From: Spirodela intermedia
Lineage: Eukaryota; Streptophyta; Magnoliopsida; Alismatales; Araceae
Direction of reading: 5' to 3'
Length of the DNA stretch: 64,000 bases
Assembly (NCBI GenBank): GCA_902729315.2
Contig: LR746269.1
Coordinates: 8,158,231-8,222,230 of the forward strand
Positions 10,522 through 23,871 of the stretch are shown here, piece by piece. The translations under genes were made by a program, and so were the position numbers. How positions within the stretch are numbered: the stretch's first letter is position 1; every line of letters starts with the position of its first letter. Below the pieces are notes generated by a model. It saw only the letters and a list, made by a program, of their open reading frames with translations. It ran no database searches and was not told the DNA's origin.

Positions 10522-13500
10522 ATGAGTTTCAGATCTGTCTACCGCTCTCTGCAGGAGGTGTTCCCTCAGGTACGGTGAAATAAAATTCTTAGGTCTTCTT
10601 GGTGCCCACTTTGTGCTATTGATGCATCCCGTCAGCTGATGGTTTTGATTCCGTTGGTGAGGCTTGTCTTGCCTTCTCACCAATTAGATTTTTTTTTCTT
10701 CGGGAAATTAGTTATAGAGATTCAAATCTTTCGTTTATGCTCACTATTTATCGTCAAAAACCTTGGTGTAAATTTTTTTGGGTTCTATCAAGTATAATTT
10801 GCACCATATTTACAATCCATTCATTCTTATGAATTGTATACCGATTCTTAAGTGACTAAAATGTCTCTTTATTCAAAATAATTCATAGAATTATAATTTT
10901 CTTTACTCTCTGCCTATGGCTTATGCTTTTTTTTACAAGTTTCCATGGACTGGTGTTATCAGGAACTGTGATCTAATCATTTTTTTCTTACAACAACATT
11001 TACTCAATCTTTCTTACCGATTACATGTGATGCCACTGCACCAAATTTTCTGTTTTCGATCTTTCATTTCAATCAGAAAGGGGGATCGTGACGTAGTCAG
11101 AGTCAAATATCTCTACAAGGGGGGTGGACAATTTGAGAATAGTGCAGCTTTAATTTACTGATTTCGACTGACGAGGACATGTTTTAGTGGATTGATTTTG
11201 AAAATATTGAAGACCTAGTTTTTCTTGTTCATCATATCCTAGATTCAAGTATATTTAGGGTTCCATTCGTACTATCATCGGTATTGGAAAAAAAAATTTC
11301 AACGAATAACTACTTTTTGGTACAGATTATGGGGCTCATATTGGATCGTTATTTAGAAAATGCATGAGGTCTGATGCTTTTTTCTCCTGTGTCTTTCAGC
11401 TTTTGGTCCCTAAAATGTCCCCCATTCCATCCAACATTTTTTTATAAATGTTTGTCTGATCTGAGTTAGTTTTTATGCTAATATATAATCCAGACAATCC
11501 TGTAACTGGGTTCGCATGTATATCATACTAATGTCACTTGAAAAACTTGATAATTGCTGATGGTTAGATTTTGTCCCAGAATATAGATTGTGGAAAACCT
11601 CTCTTGATTGCTCACCTTTGACCTATGTTTTTGTGACTTCTGGATTGTTGTGTGTCTGTTTCACAAACGTTCACTTGTACCTTGCCATTTCCCTAGGGAT
11701 CTTGGTAATGCTTCAAGTTTATGTAGAACATCTGGCATGACTTGGAGATAGCAAGGACTGTTGGATTGGTTATTGTTTCGGAAACTGAATTATGTTGTCC
11801 ACCACACTGAATTAGATGTCACATTTTCATATTACATCAATTTTTTAATACACGGAGTACAATTTCTTCAAATCCTTGAACCATGTGGAAGAGTTATTGC
11901 CCTTGTAGCTTTGTTTTCTTGTGGCTACTATTTTCATACAAACAATGTAACCAATTCAAATCCTTTTGTGTCACAGGTTGATCTACGTGTATTGAAAGCT
12001 GTTGCTATTGAACATTCTGGGGATGTTGATGCAGCTGTTGAGTTTATCCTTTTGGAAGTCTTACCCTCTTTAGGTGTTCAACAAGAGGAATCTTTCTCTT
12101 CTGTTGGTGCTCCACAGAACAATTCCAAATCACCGGAAGGTTAGAAACTCTATCATTTGTTTCGTGATATAATAATGGCTTTCCAGGTTTTGATCATGAA
12201 ATTAATTTTTTTCTTTTTACTGCTTCCACAATTTTTGCAATAGCGACTTTCATTTCACTCCAGCATGGTTGTACAACACTGCTGTCCTTTCTCAGTTAGC
12301 ACTGAAACCGCATGCTTAACGAATGAATCACCTAGTACTTCAACTTGACTATTTACAGAGTCTTAAGCTTCTATAGTGTTCTGGCATCCCTTGTTGCTTC
12401 ATTAATAGTTGTCTTGATTTACATTTGTAGTTGATCTCAGCAGTCTGGGCTTTTCATCGACGTCTAGAAATGAGGACGCAAGTTCTTCTGTACATACAGA
12501 TTCAGGGGAGTTGATAGAAGGCACTCATGGAACCGGTAATAACAGTGCCTCCTTGCATGCCAGTTCACCGAGAGTAGACAAAGCAACATTGGCTGCTTCC
12601 TCCCATGAATTTATTGCTGAGCCAGAAAAAAATGATGTTCCCTTGGGGTATCAAGAACATTTAATTGAGGATGTTTCAACTAAGTATTCTGATCCAACGG
12701 CTCTGACATGTGGGAATACTTTTGATTCTAAAAATGCCAATTTATCTGTGTCCAGTGTCAGTGGACCCCCTTTTAATATTCAGCATGATGCCACTGGTAG
12801 TCAGTCATCGATCTGTGAAGTTGAAGAACCTACCCAACCGGAAAATAACCACCTTGAACCGAATCCGGACTCATCCTCTGTTTTAGGTTTGATGCAATGC
12901 AAAGATCCTCTTGTGGATTCGAGCAGCGCTCTTCTAGCTCGTCTCCAAGAATTAAATGGTCTAGAATACCTTCCAGGGTCTAGCCTGGTATCCCAAAACT
13001 TTTCTGCATCATCTATTGAAGAGAATCCAAGTTCTGTGAAGCTTAGACCGGTATCAGAGAAAGATGAAAGCACTTCTTGCAATGTACATAAGGAAGACCT
13101 GGTATGTTCTGCAGATACTGTTGATGAACTCTTGGTCCTCAGCACTGAGGAACCTATTGATGACAATCATACTGCTACAGAGATTTCTGCACGATCTAGT
13201 CAGGTTGTCAGTGTTGAATGTCTTGAAGAGTTTGTTACTGATTGCAAAGGCATCAAGGTACATAAATTTGCCTTTAATCTGTTTCCTTGACAAGTAACTT
13301 TTCCATCACATGATGTTAATGTATACTTCCGTGTTGAAGAATCAAGTTTTCATGTGCTCATGTGGTTTCCAATTGCTAAATTCATCTTCTTATTCCAAAC
13401 CTTTTTTAAAGCTAAGTATTTATGTACCTTTTGTGTCCGTTTCTTCTCTAATTCGGTAGACGCAAGATAGCAATTTAATTATTCGTTTATCTGGACATTA

Positions 13501-16046
13501 TGGAAGTATTTTTTTGGGTAGTTGTTTTGTTACTTATGATTAAGAATTTATGGACATTGGTATTTTTCTAACTACTGGTATTTCAGTGATAGGCTATTGC
13601 ATACAGAAATTTGAAACTAGAGGTCTACCTCTCACATGTGCTGTTTTATTGTGAGGGTGAGAGAACTCCGCTCAGTTCTCAATGGAGACTACCCTATAGA
13701 TTGATCACGATTTTATAAAGGAAAGCCTTATATTGTGAAGTTGTGTCTTCAGTAATTCTGTTCTAATAGTTAGTGTGCATGTATCTGTACTAAAGCTCTT
13801 ATACACGACCAGTTCAATGTAGCATTGAGCCTGATGAACATGATGAGCATCTGTGCTTAGCTTGTGTGGTAGTGTCGAGAATACGAGGGCATTACTATCT
13901 TTTGTTCTATCTTTAATTACTTATTCTGTTTTATTCATAGCGCCTCTTGATTTTGTCTTTTGAGGGTTAGCTCTATATGCGAATAATTGGGAGGCGCTGA
14001 CTGAGCTATTTTTTTAGACCTTCATCTCCCTTCTTTCCCATCTTCTCCTCCTTTCTATTTTTTTTACAACTTTAAAATTATACCTACTTTCGTGAAATTT
14101 GTCCAGTTTGACTGATATGATTCGCATCCATGCTTGATCTAGTATAACTGATCTTATTCATTGTTTATGTTATTCTCATGTCATTTCCTCCTATAGTGTT
14201 CATTTTTTCTTTTAAAACATTGTTCTTACTCACCAAATCAGTAAAGTTGATTTGCATTTGTAGAGCCATACCCCAACATGGTGATCATTTCATGCTCTTA
14301 CTATATAGTCTGTATTTGTATCAGTTTATTGGCAGTTATTTTTCTGTATTCATCCCCATGACACGAAAAACTGTTTAGTTTCTACCGTTTATTTTGTCTT
14401 GTCAATTCCTTAAGTTTCTTTTTGTTTAGTTCCTTAAATTTGGATCAAGAGTACAAATGATTGATTTTTGTCCTTTACAAATGATATATACTCAGAATGT
14501 TATGGTTTCTGAAATCGAGTCGATAGTTGATTTGATGAAACAAGTGGATCTTTGTGAGAAGGAAGCCAATCTGGCTAAAGAAGAGGCCTCCAAAGCTGGT
14601 TTAGACATCCTCGCAAAAGTTGAAGACCTTAAGGAAATGCTAAAGCATGCCAAAGAAGCAAACAACATGGTGTAGTATTCAGTCTCTTTTCACTTATAAA
14701 ACAATTGCTTAACCTAAGTTATGAACTGATAAATCCTGATATTTTCACAGCATGCTGGTGAAGTTTATGGTGAAAAATCCATATTAGCTACTGAGGCGAA
14801 GGAACTTCAATCTCGGCTTCTCAGTTTATCTGCAGAGAGACATAAAACACTGGCGACCATTGAGGAGGTGCGCACTAATTATTTAATGAATGTTGTTTTG
14901 ATTTTTGATGTTAGCAGGCAAAATGCTGACCTTTTACGTTAAAATCGAACCATTTATCTGCCCCTACCTCCCAAGCTTGATACATTTGATATCATTTGGG
15001 AGAAAGTTGTGATTACACATGGAAAATGTTCTTCTTTGTCTGACTTTCAAGCACTATTTTCTTAGATTCGGCAAACACTTAAAGCCCGTGTAGATACGGC
15101 AGAGAGAGAAAGAATTGAAGCAGAGCAAGAGAAGTATGAGAAAGAAGAAACAGCCCGTAGAGCACTTGGCGAGCAGGAGGCTATCATGGATAGGGTGGTT
15201 CGGGAATCTAAGAAGCTCCATCAAGAAGCTGAGGAAAACTCAAAGGTATTTCTCTTTTTCACTTGCAATATTTCTTCCATGAACCTTCTGCGAATGATCT
15301 GCATATCGTGAGAAAATAAGCAGCACCCAATGCTATCCACAGGGAACACTTATCGTCGAACCTTGTGAGGAGAATCATTTCTCTCCTGCATTATATGATA
15401 CAGAACCATTATTAACATGCTGATTCGCGATATATTCAACCCTTCTTCTTCTTCTTCAAAACGATGCAAAAACAGATTATAATAACCATTCGGTTGGTAT
15501 TGTTAGCAAAGTTCTCACGTTTCTGTTGCCTGCCCACGCTGCAGCTGAGGGAGTTTCTGATGGAAAGAGGGCGTCTAGTCGACACATTGCAGTGAGTCCT
15601 CTCGAACCTTGTCGTGTAGATTCATTAGTCAAAAAGAACCTTCTATAAATAGAAATCATTGGCCGGACTCCAAGAACCAAGCTCTGTGATTTACTTGGAG
15701 GGTGGGCTTTGGATCGATTTGCAGGGGAGAAATATCCGTCATCTGTGCGGACGTATTATTACTTAAAGAGCGGGTCGACCATCGCATGCCCCTCGGAAGA
15801 TCTCCGTCGTCAAGTCAGATCCTGACCAGCTTGGCTTCTTCGACTTCCTCCTCCATGAGCTCCGCTTCAGAGAAGCTCCTGGCCGGCGCGGTGCGATCTG
15901 ACGACCCCAGAGGGGAGAACCTGGAGGGCCAGGGTTCCAAGCACCTGGAAGAGAAGCTTCTCTCTGCTGGGGATCATCATCAGCACAGTGCTTTGGGAGA
16001 TGATGACTGGGAGTACTTCGACCGTGACTCTGAGCTGATGAATTGA
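10522..16046 (+). CDS. CUE-domain coiled-coil protein, eight exons
   Basis: Exons: 10522-10569, 11977-12139, 12431-13257, 14496-14669, 14751-14867, 15066-15245, 15545-15591, 15725-16046; phases close to 625 aa. Residues about 5-47 form a CUE domain, the ubiquitin-binding UBA-like fold: LQEVFP, the counterpart of the CUE 'MFP' motif, is split by intron 1 before VDLRVLKAVA; then HSGDVDAAVEFILLEVLP. Exon 3 (71-346) is Ser/Asp/Glu-rich and probably disordered. Exons 4-7 (347-519) are a long charged coiled coil (KQVDLCEKEANLAKEEA, TAERERIEAEQEKYEKEE). The tail has a Ser-rich stretch and ends with GDDDWEYFDRDSE. This matches the plant 'ubiquitin system component CUE' proteins, whose cellular function is poorly known. 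Ubiquitin binding is inferred from the fold. Start: the methionine that places the CUE helix right at the N-terminus. A leader intron is possible. Confidence 0.9.
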
Positions 16047-18646
16047 CGGTGCAATGTCTCCGACATTATCGTCACCTACCCACACATGCATTCTACTTCT
16101 CCAACATATGTAAAGAGGTAAATAATCCCCCGGGCGTGCATTCCTCTTGATGCTATGTATAAGTGAAATTGCTTGTTCTTGAGACTTGGTTAGTATATCA
16201 TGATATCACTTTTATATTCTATTAATGCTGTGTATAAGTTTGGAAACTATAATTCGTTCTTTAAATCCAGGAGGAAAAAAGATCTAGACGCTTTGATTAT
16301 ACATGGAATATAAGGAAGAAAATTTCCGCAAGAATATAATAGTCTGTGAATTATTGGCCTCTAAAAGGCCACAATAAGAAAAGGGTTTCCAGATATAATA
16401 AATTAGTTGGTGTGCTTTCCCAAGGAACATGTGTTTGGAAATATAACAGGCTAGCTACATAAATGGTCATTTTGCCTTTAACTAACTGTTTGATCCTCTT
16501 GGGGTTGTAGTTTTGAAAGTCCTTTCATGTTTCTTGAGAATTTGTTTTTCTCTTGGGGTCAACTATTGGCTTACTATCTAGAGTAATGATAGTGTGGAGC
16601 TAGACTTGGTCTAAGCTTGCTTAAAGATCTCTTAATGAGGTATAAAATAATTACTAAATGAGTAGAAGATGAGATAAAACAATGGGCCTACCATGGTTTG
16701 AAAATATGTCAGATCAATAACTAAATATTCTCGATTTAAGTATACTTTAAACTTATTTTGAAATATTACTTTCGTAAAATGATGCAATTAGGATTGTGAG
16801 AAGGAAAAAAGCAGCAGAAAATATAATGTAATACATATCCTTATCATGTATACATTCTATAAGCACATGAAGTTAAGAAATTCTTTATTTGACATATTAG
16901 AGTATTTTACTATTCAAATATTGCAATGTATAACATGAAAACAAGACAAATGAAAAAAGACTCAAAAGAACATTCAACACATAATAGATGATAACATATT
17001 AAATATATATGTGAATATTTAACTTTTTAATTCAATGCAAAATTATTACCAAAGTTAATGTAGTCATAGTTGTAAAACATTATTAGATAACATTATTTTA
17101 ATGCATATTCCTAGAAAAATACAAATAATATGTGAAGAAGGAAAGGAATATTTTTTACTTTATTTTTTGATATTATGTTGTATAAATTCTCTTAGACTTT
17201 TAAATACTAAACTATAGTATACATCCAATGACATTTGTCATTGGATATCATTACTTTAACACAATCCTTGTTGCACATCATGATAAGAGAACCATCTACT
17301 ACTTCCCCTCTAGAACATCAAGGAATGTAAGAGAAGCCTATATTGAGTAATGTTTAGCAACATTATTTGAGTAGTCAATATCTCATGAGCAATAAGAAGG
17401 TATGTTTGAAAGAAATGTGCATAGATTAAAGAAATAAACAATTATAAAGTATTGATGATTTTTTTTTAAGTAATGTGACAAAGAAATATAGTGCTTACAT
17501 TTACTTACTAAAGCTCCAACTATATGGCTTTCATATTCTATTATCATTAATTCATAAACTCCTCTTCAAACTCTTATTCTTATAGAATATAGATTTAAAC
17601 TTTATTTCTTTGAAGTTTTTTACGACATTTTTTTCCTACAAGACAATTTAGGTTTCTACTATTGGTTACTAAACATTGAAATGAACTTTATAAACTAAGG
17701 TATTAATTTTCTCACTTTAATAATGAAACATAGGACATCCCAACATTTATTTAAATCTTTTTGTGTTAGTATTTGTGTATAGGTAATAATTCTTGAGAGA
17801 GGTGGTAGCTCGCTCATAGTGCTGAGAGGGAACTTTGTTAATGATTACTAACATCTTACATGAATGAAATTTCTTTCAATTTGTGAAAAAATAATTCAAA
17901 ATACATCATAAGAAAAGATCTGGATAAGAAAATTATCTTTGTTGCAAATACTCTCTTGATTGATTTGTGAAAATATAACTAAAATTTTAGTATTTTTAAT
18001 ATATATATATATATCTTTTATCATTTATCTACTTTTAATATTCACCAAAAACCCTTGAGTAGTCATAAATGTTTTGTCATATTTTTTGAAAGTTTTCAAT
18101 TAAGAGTACATAACCCATATGACTAGAACTTACCATGCAAAATGTTCCATTAAGTGACATGATCATCTTACCATAACTATAACTACTAAAATTTTAATAA
18201 GTCCCTATTATGCCACATGTGATGTACTATCCATAATGCATCAGAATGATATACTCATTGTGCCTAGAAGATGCACAAGGGATGTGGAATTCTAGATAAT
18301 TAAAATTTTAATTCCGTAATATTGATAGACATATAAAATATATATAACTCTCTCTTGAGAGGATTACTAACAAAGGAGAGTGATGCAAATTAAATCGTAC
18401 AGAAAATGTATGGTAAACCATCTTATTTAGATGATAAAATTAATAAAAAAATACGTTCTCATCAAAATTAATTCATTAATGATAACCAATTGTTCACCCT
18501 CTCCTCACCATGGAGGGATGATATGAACTAGTTTTTGAAGTAAATTATGAATGAAAATTTGGATAGAGAGAGTCAATAAGAATGCAACATCTTACATGCT
18601 ATAAAGTTATATATAAATCATAATGCAGAAGAATATATGCCCATAA
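16047..18646. other. AT-rich intergenic DNA, no gene seen
   Basis: The first few hundred bases are the likely 3' untranslated region of the CUE-protein gene. The rest is AT-rich, with no open frame carrying a recognisable motif and no LTR or terminal inverted repeat that I can pair. A perfect 10-bp hairpin lies at 17223-17246 and a TA run at about 17999-18014. Confidence 0.6.
17223..17246. repeat. Short perfect inverted repeat (10-bp stem, 4-base loop)
   Basis: ATCCAATGAC, loop ATTT, then GTCATTGGAT. The arms are exact reverse complements. There is no T-run after it to suggest a terminator, and no adjacent gene within 1 kb. It could be a decayed transposon end or a protein-binding site. Confidence 0.8.
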
Positions 18647-19412
18647 TGTCACATTTACCATCCACAATAAAGTCACATGCTATGTGTTATAAGGAAGTGA
18701 CAAGGTCCTATGCAGATGCAATACATTGAGACGCAATAGAGTGCATCAGTAGTAAGGAGCACACAAGTGATATTGTGCAGGTAACACATCACATCTAGGT
18801 GGCACAATACGCATTAGCAACTTGGCACACACAAGCAACAAGATGCAAGTAGTGTGTGACACAATACAAGCAGAAGACATGGCAAGCATGGGCAGCAAAG
18901 AATGTGCAAGCGACATAGTGCACCCATGCCACACAGCATGCACAAAAGATGTAGTGCACATGGCAGGTGTGGCATGTGTAGGAGGCACGGTAAGTGCAGT
19001 GCACATAGGAGATGCAGTGCACATAGGAGGCACAACATACATAGGAAGTGCAACATGTGTGAGAGACACAAAATGCCTAAGGTGGGAACTTAAGCGAAGG
19101 ACTATAGGCACATAAGTGGGAGTGGGCATACAACCATTCTTATATGATGGTAGGAGTGTAGATTCAAGCATGCAAGTAGGCATAATGGGCAAAACAAGCC
19201 CAATAGTTGGTGAGAGCCACAAGACACAACCCAATGACTACCTAATGAGAGGGGCAATGATCACCCTTTAGGGGTAACACTCTCAAAATAAATAGAGGGT
19301 CTCAATAAAGCTAATGGACGAGGATGCACCTAACCCTTGCATTCAATGAAGACTAATTATCCATAAAAAAAAGGTTGATTGGGGGAGTGAGAGGAACCTT
19401 AGCACCTTAGTA
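18647..19412 (+). repeat. Left LTR of the Ty3/Gypsy-type element
   Basis: It begins TGTCACATTT and aligns with 23872 onward over its whole length. Anchor matches include GTCCTAT, ATAGAGTGCA, AAGGAGCACACA, ACAACCATTCTT followed by ATGATGGTA, AGAGCCAC, and the right-end GAGTGAGAGGAAC. Its centre (about 18780-19080) is built from short imperfect repeats of GGCAC/GTGCA words. Compared with the right LTR it has fewer CG dinucleotides and more T/A at the matching sites. Confidence 0.82.
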
Positions 19413-19420
19413 TGTAAAAG

Positions 19421-19438
19421 TGGTATCAAAGCCATGAG
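19421..19438 (+). other. Primer-binding site, initiator-tRNA(Met) type
   Basis: TGGTATCAAAGCCATGAG lies about 8 bases after the left LTR. The standard plant initiator-Met primer-binding site is TGGTATCAGAGC, so one base differs. Position and sequence together fix the 5' LTR end and the + orientation of the element. Confidence 0.8.
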
Positions 19439-19639
19439 GAGGAAGGGTAGGGACTCTACATCACCTAGCTAGAGGAAGCCCTACAAGAAGCTATGTCATG
19501 AGTGGAAGAGATGGAGTGGCACTAATAGAGACCCACACTCAAGTGCAAGAAGAGTCTCAACATCTGTAGATGGAAATGTGAGAACTCTAGAATCTATTAG
19601 AGAATGCTCAATTGATGGACACCAAGTTAGAGATTTATA

Positions 19640-22600
19640 GAGGGAGATCAACTTTAAATTTAGTCAAGCATAGCAGACTTCACTAGAAGAACTTAGAGAA
19701 TGTATGAGAGGCTTGGAGGTTGAGAAATGACAAATGGATAAAAGACGTCTAGAGTTCTTAGAGAAAAAGACCCCTCAAGTACTAAACTCAAAAGCCTTTG
19801 TAGGTACTTGTGATGCAATAGAGGTTGACAATTTTGCACAGGACCTCAAGGAATACTTAGAAGATCATGAAGTGGAAAATATGAGAAGATTTCTTACAAA
19901 GAATGTCAAAATCTGGTGGCAAGTAAGAAGGGGAGATCCATCTAGAAATTAACTAGAATTCAAGACAGAGTTCTAGTGATACCACCATCTTGTAAATGGA
20001 TCAAACATTGCTTAGATGAGATGCTAGCCCTCAAACACATTGGAGCTATCAGCTACTATGTGGATAAGTTTCAAACACTAATATTAGATATTGAGGAGAT
20101 GGAGGAGAAGAATTGACTTCACTTCTTCATTGGCTTGCAACTATAGTCACATGTCAAAGTGCAACGAAGAAGTATCTAAGACCTCAAAGTGGTGTACATT
20201 GTAGTGGAGTAATTAACAAACTATAGTTGACCTCAATAATAGGGAGAGACGAGACTTACGCTAACCACCAACAACTAAGCTTGTGGTGGTAACAACAAGG
20301 GAGGCAAAAATAGAGGAAGAGGAGGGGATGTAATTGAAATTAAACTCTCACCCTCTTAGTGCTACCTTGCCCCATAGAGACAACTCCACAACTTTACAAA
20401 ACAAAATGTTTCAACTCTAATTTGTTTCAAAACAAAATATTTCAACTACGAAAGGCCCCATCAACAATGAGATTGTATATATGAGTAAAACGATAAGCAA
20501 CTCTAATTTTATATTATGGTGGAGAAACAAACCCTGAATTTGAAGGAAGACAAAGGAGAAGCACAAAAGGTGCAAATAAATAACTTCCAACTACTTAACT
20601 ACCTTCACCCACAAGAACTACAAGGACCCTAAGGAGAACAATTAGTCTTTGTAAAGCCTAAGTAAATAGAGAGCAAGTGATAGTTATGATTGACACTAGC
20701 ACCACAACTTCATGACCCTTTAGGATGCTCGTCAACTAGGAATCACACTAATAGAGACAATGATCAGATTCAAAGTAGGAAATAACTTGACGAGGTCATT
20801 GACTGGAATTGTCAAAATAGTACCTAGGGAGGTTGGGAGATGAAGAAGCTAACTATATTTCATGGTAATGTCTCTTAGTAGTTTTAAGATCATATTTGGT
20901 ATAAATTTTATAACTACAACTTAGGTCAAAGTATACTCATATAATGTGATAATGTTGATAGAAGTGTCTTCAAATTTTATACCGGCCATCCAATGCAAGG
21001 AAGAAGTGATAAGCACAACACCCAAAAGACTAAAGGTAGACTAATCTTGGCTCTTAAGGTACAATATGGGCTTAAACATAAAGATGAGACATTTTCATTG
21101 ACTTTATACTTAGGGACACAAAGAACCTAAATGAAAAAAGTATTGATGACCATCAAACGATTCTTAGAAGAGTATTCAAATTGACTACCAACCTAATTGC
21201 CTCTTTGTGGCCACAAAGGGAGGTAGATTATCTCATCGACTTGGTACCAAGGGTGAACCCACTGGTTGTATGCCTTATAAGATGCCGCCACATCATTTGG
21301 TCAAGCTCAAGAGGTAGATACATGTATTGTTGAAATACATACACTTATAACCTTCCAAATCACCATTTGGTGTGCACGTTTTATTCTAGAAAAAGAACAA
21401 CACCTTAAAGTTGTGTATGGACTACTACATACTAAACAAACTAATAATTTGTAACCATTATCATGTATCAAATGTAGAAGACCTTTTTGATCGATTAGGG
21501 GCCACCAAGATCTTTTCAAAGCTCAACTTAAAAAGTAAATGTCATTAGGTGCATATCAAAAAAAGAGATGAATGGAAGATGACATATGTTATTAGATACA
21601 AATCTTTTATGTTCAAGGTGATGTCTTTTAGGCTAACCATTGTCTCAATTACATTCTGCACATTAATGAATAATATCTTTTGGTCATACTTGAATATCTT
21701 CATATTAGTCTACCTAGATGACATATTAATCGACAATAAAACTTACAAGAACACTAAGACCACCTTCACCCCATGTTGGACCTTATCCACTAACATGAGT
21801 TGCATTTGAACTCAACAAAATATTGATTGCAACAACAGAGATTGACTTCTTATGACACATCATAAACAAAAGATAAGTGAAGATGGACAATGCCAAGGTG
21901 AAGTCAATCCAATAATGACTAACTTCGACAAATGTAAAGACATTAAAATCATTTCTAGGCCTCACCAACTACTACAAAAGATTCATTAAAGGATTAGTGA
22001 GGGGGATTTTACCCCTCACTAACCTATTGTACTAGGATGAGCAATAGAGGTAGTTGAAGTAATATATAGAGACATTTGTATAATTGAAGTCAACCATTAT
22101 AATGGAATCAATACTCAAGCTACCCAACTTCACAAAATCATTTGTGGTTCACATGGATGCTAGTAGCGACAGTGTGGGCACATCTTCAACTAAGAGGTAT
22201 AACCCATCACTTTTGAAAGTATTAAACTCTACAATGTAGAACACAATTCTCAACCTATGAGTAAGAGATGACCACCATCATCCATTGCCTCTAGATGTGG
22301 AGTCATTACTTATTAAGAAATTATTTCACACTCTACATTGATAATGTAGACATAAACTACTTCAAACACATCCAGGATTAACATTCAAGCAAATAAGGTG
22401 CCAACAACTCTTAGTTAAATATGATTTTATGATGTAAGATAAGTTGGGAACACAAAATATCGTGGCGGACATATTGAGTAGACGTGACAGATATGTGCAA
22501 ATTATTGAACCGAATACAGCAAAATACGACAAAATGTTGCTAGCAAGATGATGGCCTCATATATATAAGGGGGTGCCAAGTGTACATCCTAGTCACAAGA

Positions 22601-23850
22601 AACTTCTAGTAAATATTGATCATAAATGTGTATAACTCACCATGATCAAGACATCTAGGACATTGGTACTACTCAATTGGGACTACTTTTGGCTAAGAAT
22701 GGAAAAAGACATTGAGGCCTATGTTGAGTCCTACCCCATATGCCAATAAGACGAAGGAATGTCTACGACAAGTTAACTTACTATAGTTGTTGCTTATCCT
22801 AGACATACTTTGACACACCACCACTTAAGATTTCATAATTTTTATACTCAAGAATAAACCAAACAATATCATATTAGTCATCATTGACAAATTGTAGAAG
22901 TATGAAATTTTTGCCCTAATCAATTGCCACTACACAATTGAAAAGCAACCCAACTAATATTCAAACATGTTGTCAAGAATTAAAGGTTTCTATGGACAAT
23001 CATATTTGATTGTGATACTTGTTTTAAAAATCACTATTTGCCAACCTAAACACATAACTACACTTCTCTATGATTTATCACTTACAAATAGACGAGTGAA
23101 TTGAGTGCCTCAACACTCTCATGGAAGAGTATCTCAACCACTACATCTCAACTACACAAGACAATTAAGTAGAGCTACTAGACACTACACAACTCACATA
23201 CAACTTACAACATTATAATACCACTAGATATTTCTCATTTGAACTAACAACGAGCTGACTACCATTGATACCCCTACAACAACTGAACATGCTAAATCAA
23301 TCCCACGTAATGATAATACTAGTATGCCATCACATGAAGGTGTTAGAGGAGATAGGACAACCTACAAAGAGCCATTGACATAATGAAAAAATAAGTCAAT
23401 TGTTACCATCAAAAGGTGAAATTCTAAGTGGGTGAGAAGTTACTACTTTGAATGCACCTAGAGATCTACCAAAACATGAGAGAAGCTTAATACTCATATA
23501 TGAAGGTCCCTTCCACATAGTGGAACTCATTGATATGATCGCCCATAAGCTGAAGCTCTCATTGCACCTACTACTCCACTATGCTTTCGTGTGCCACTCC
23601 TTAAATAATACAAGGTAAACAAGGTAGAGATAGAAAAGAATCAACTCAAGAGACAACCATCTATAACCACAACAATGTTCCAAATGACATTATCAAAATA
23701 CTTGACCATTGGGTAATCAATGGAAGAGGCTATCACAACCTCCACTAACAAACGAACTTCCTAACCCAATAGGAAAAGGAGCCAATGAAGAGGCGTTTGG
23801 ACACCCAGAGAAAGATTTATGATAGTTCGAAGCCCAACTAGAGCAATACC
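19640..23850 (+). pseudogene. Decayed gag-pol of the Ty3/Gypsy-type element
   Basis: Remnants in order. A gag-like stretch at 19734-19951 (AFVGTCDAIEVDNFAQ). A protease-like active site near 20683-20705 (MIDTST). A pre-RT segment at about 21195-21320 (REVDHLIDLVP, MPPHHL). A reverse-transcriptase core at about 21540-21790 with the YLDD box at 21711-21722. An RNase H start near 22138 (FVVHMDASS). An integrase zinc-finger block at about 22640-22750 (HWYY..L, DIEAYVESYPICQ) and a catalytic-core remnant at about 22850-23180. Many in-frame stops and frame changes separate the blocks, so this is non-functional. The RT-RNaseH-INT order separates it from Ty1/Copia elements, where integrase precedes RT. 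Confidence 0.85.
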
Positions 23851-23871
23851 TCACCTCCATCTTGACAAAGA

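Noticed and set aside
18746-19234. A 162-codon - strand open frame
   Set aside because: It is inside the left LTR and the same type of repeat-driven frame as in the right LTR.
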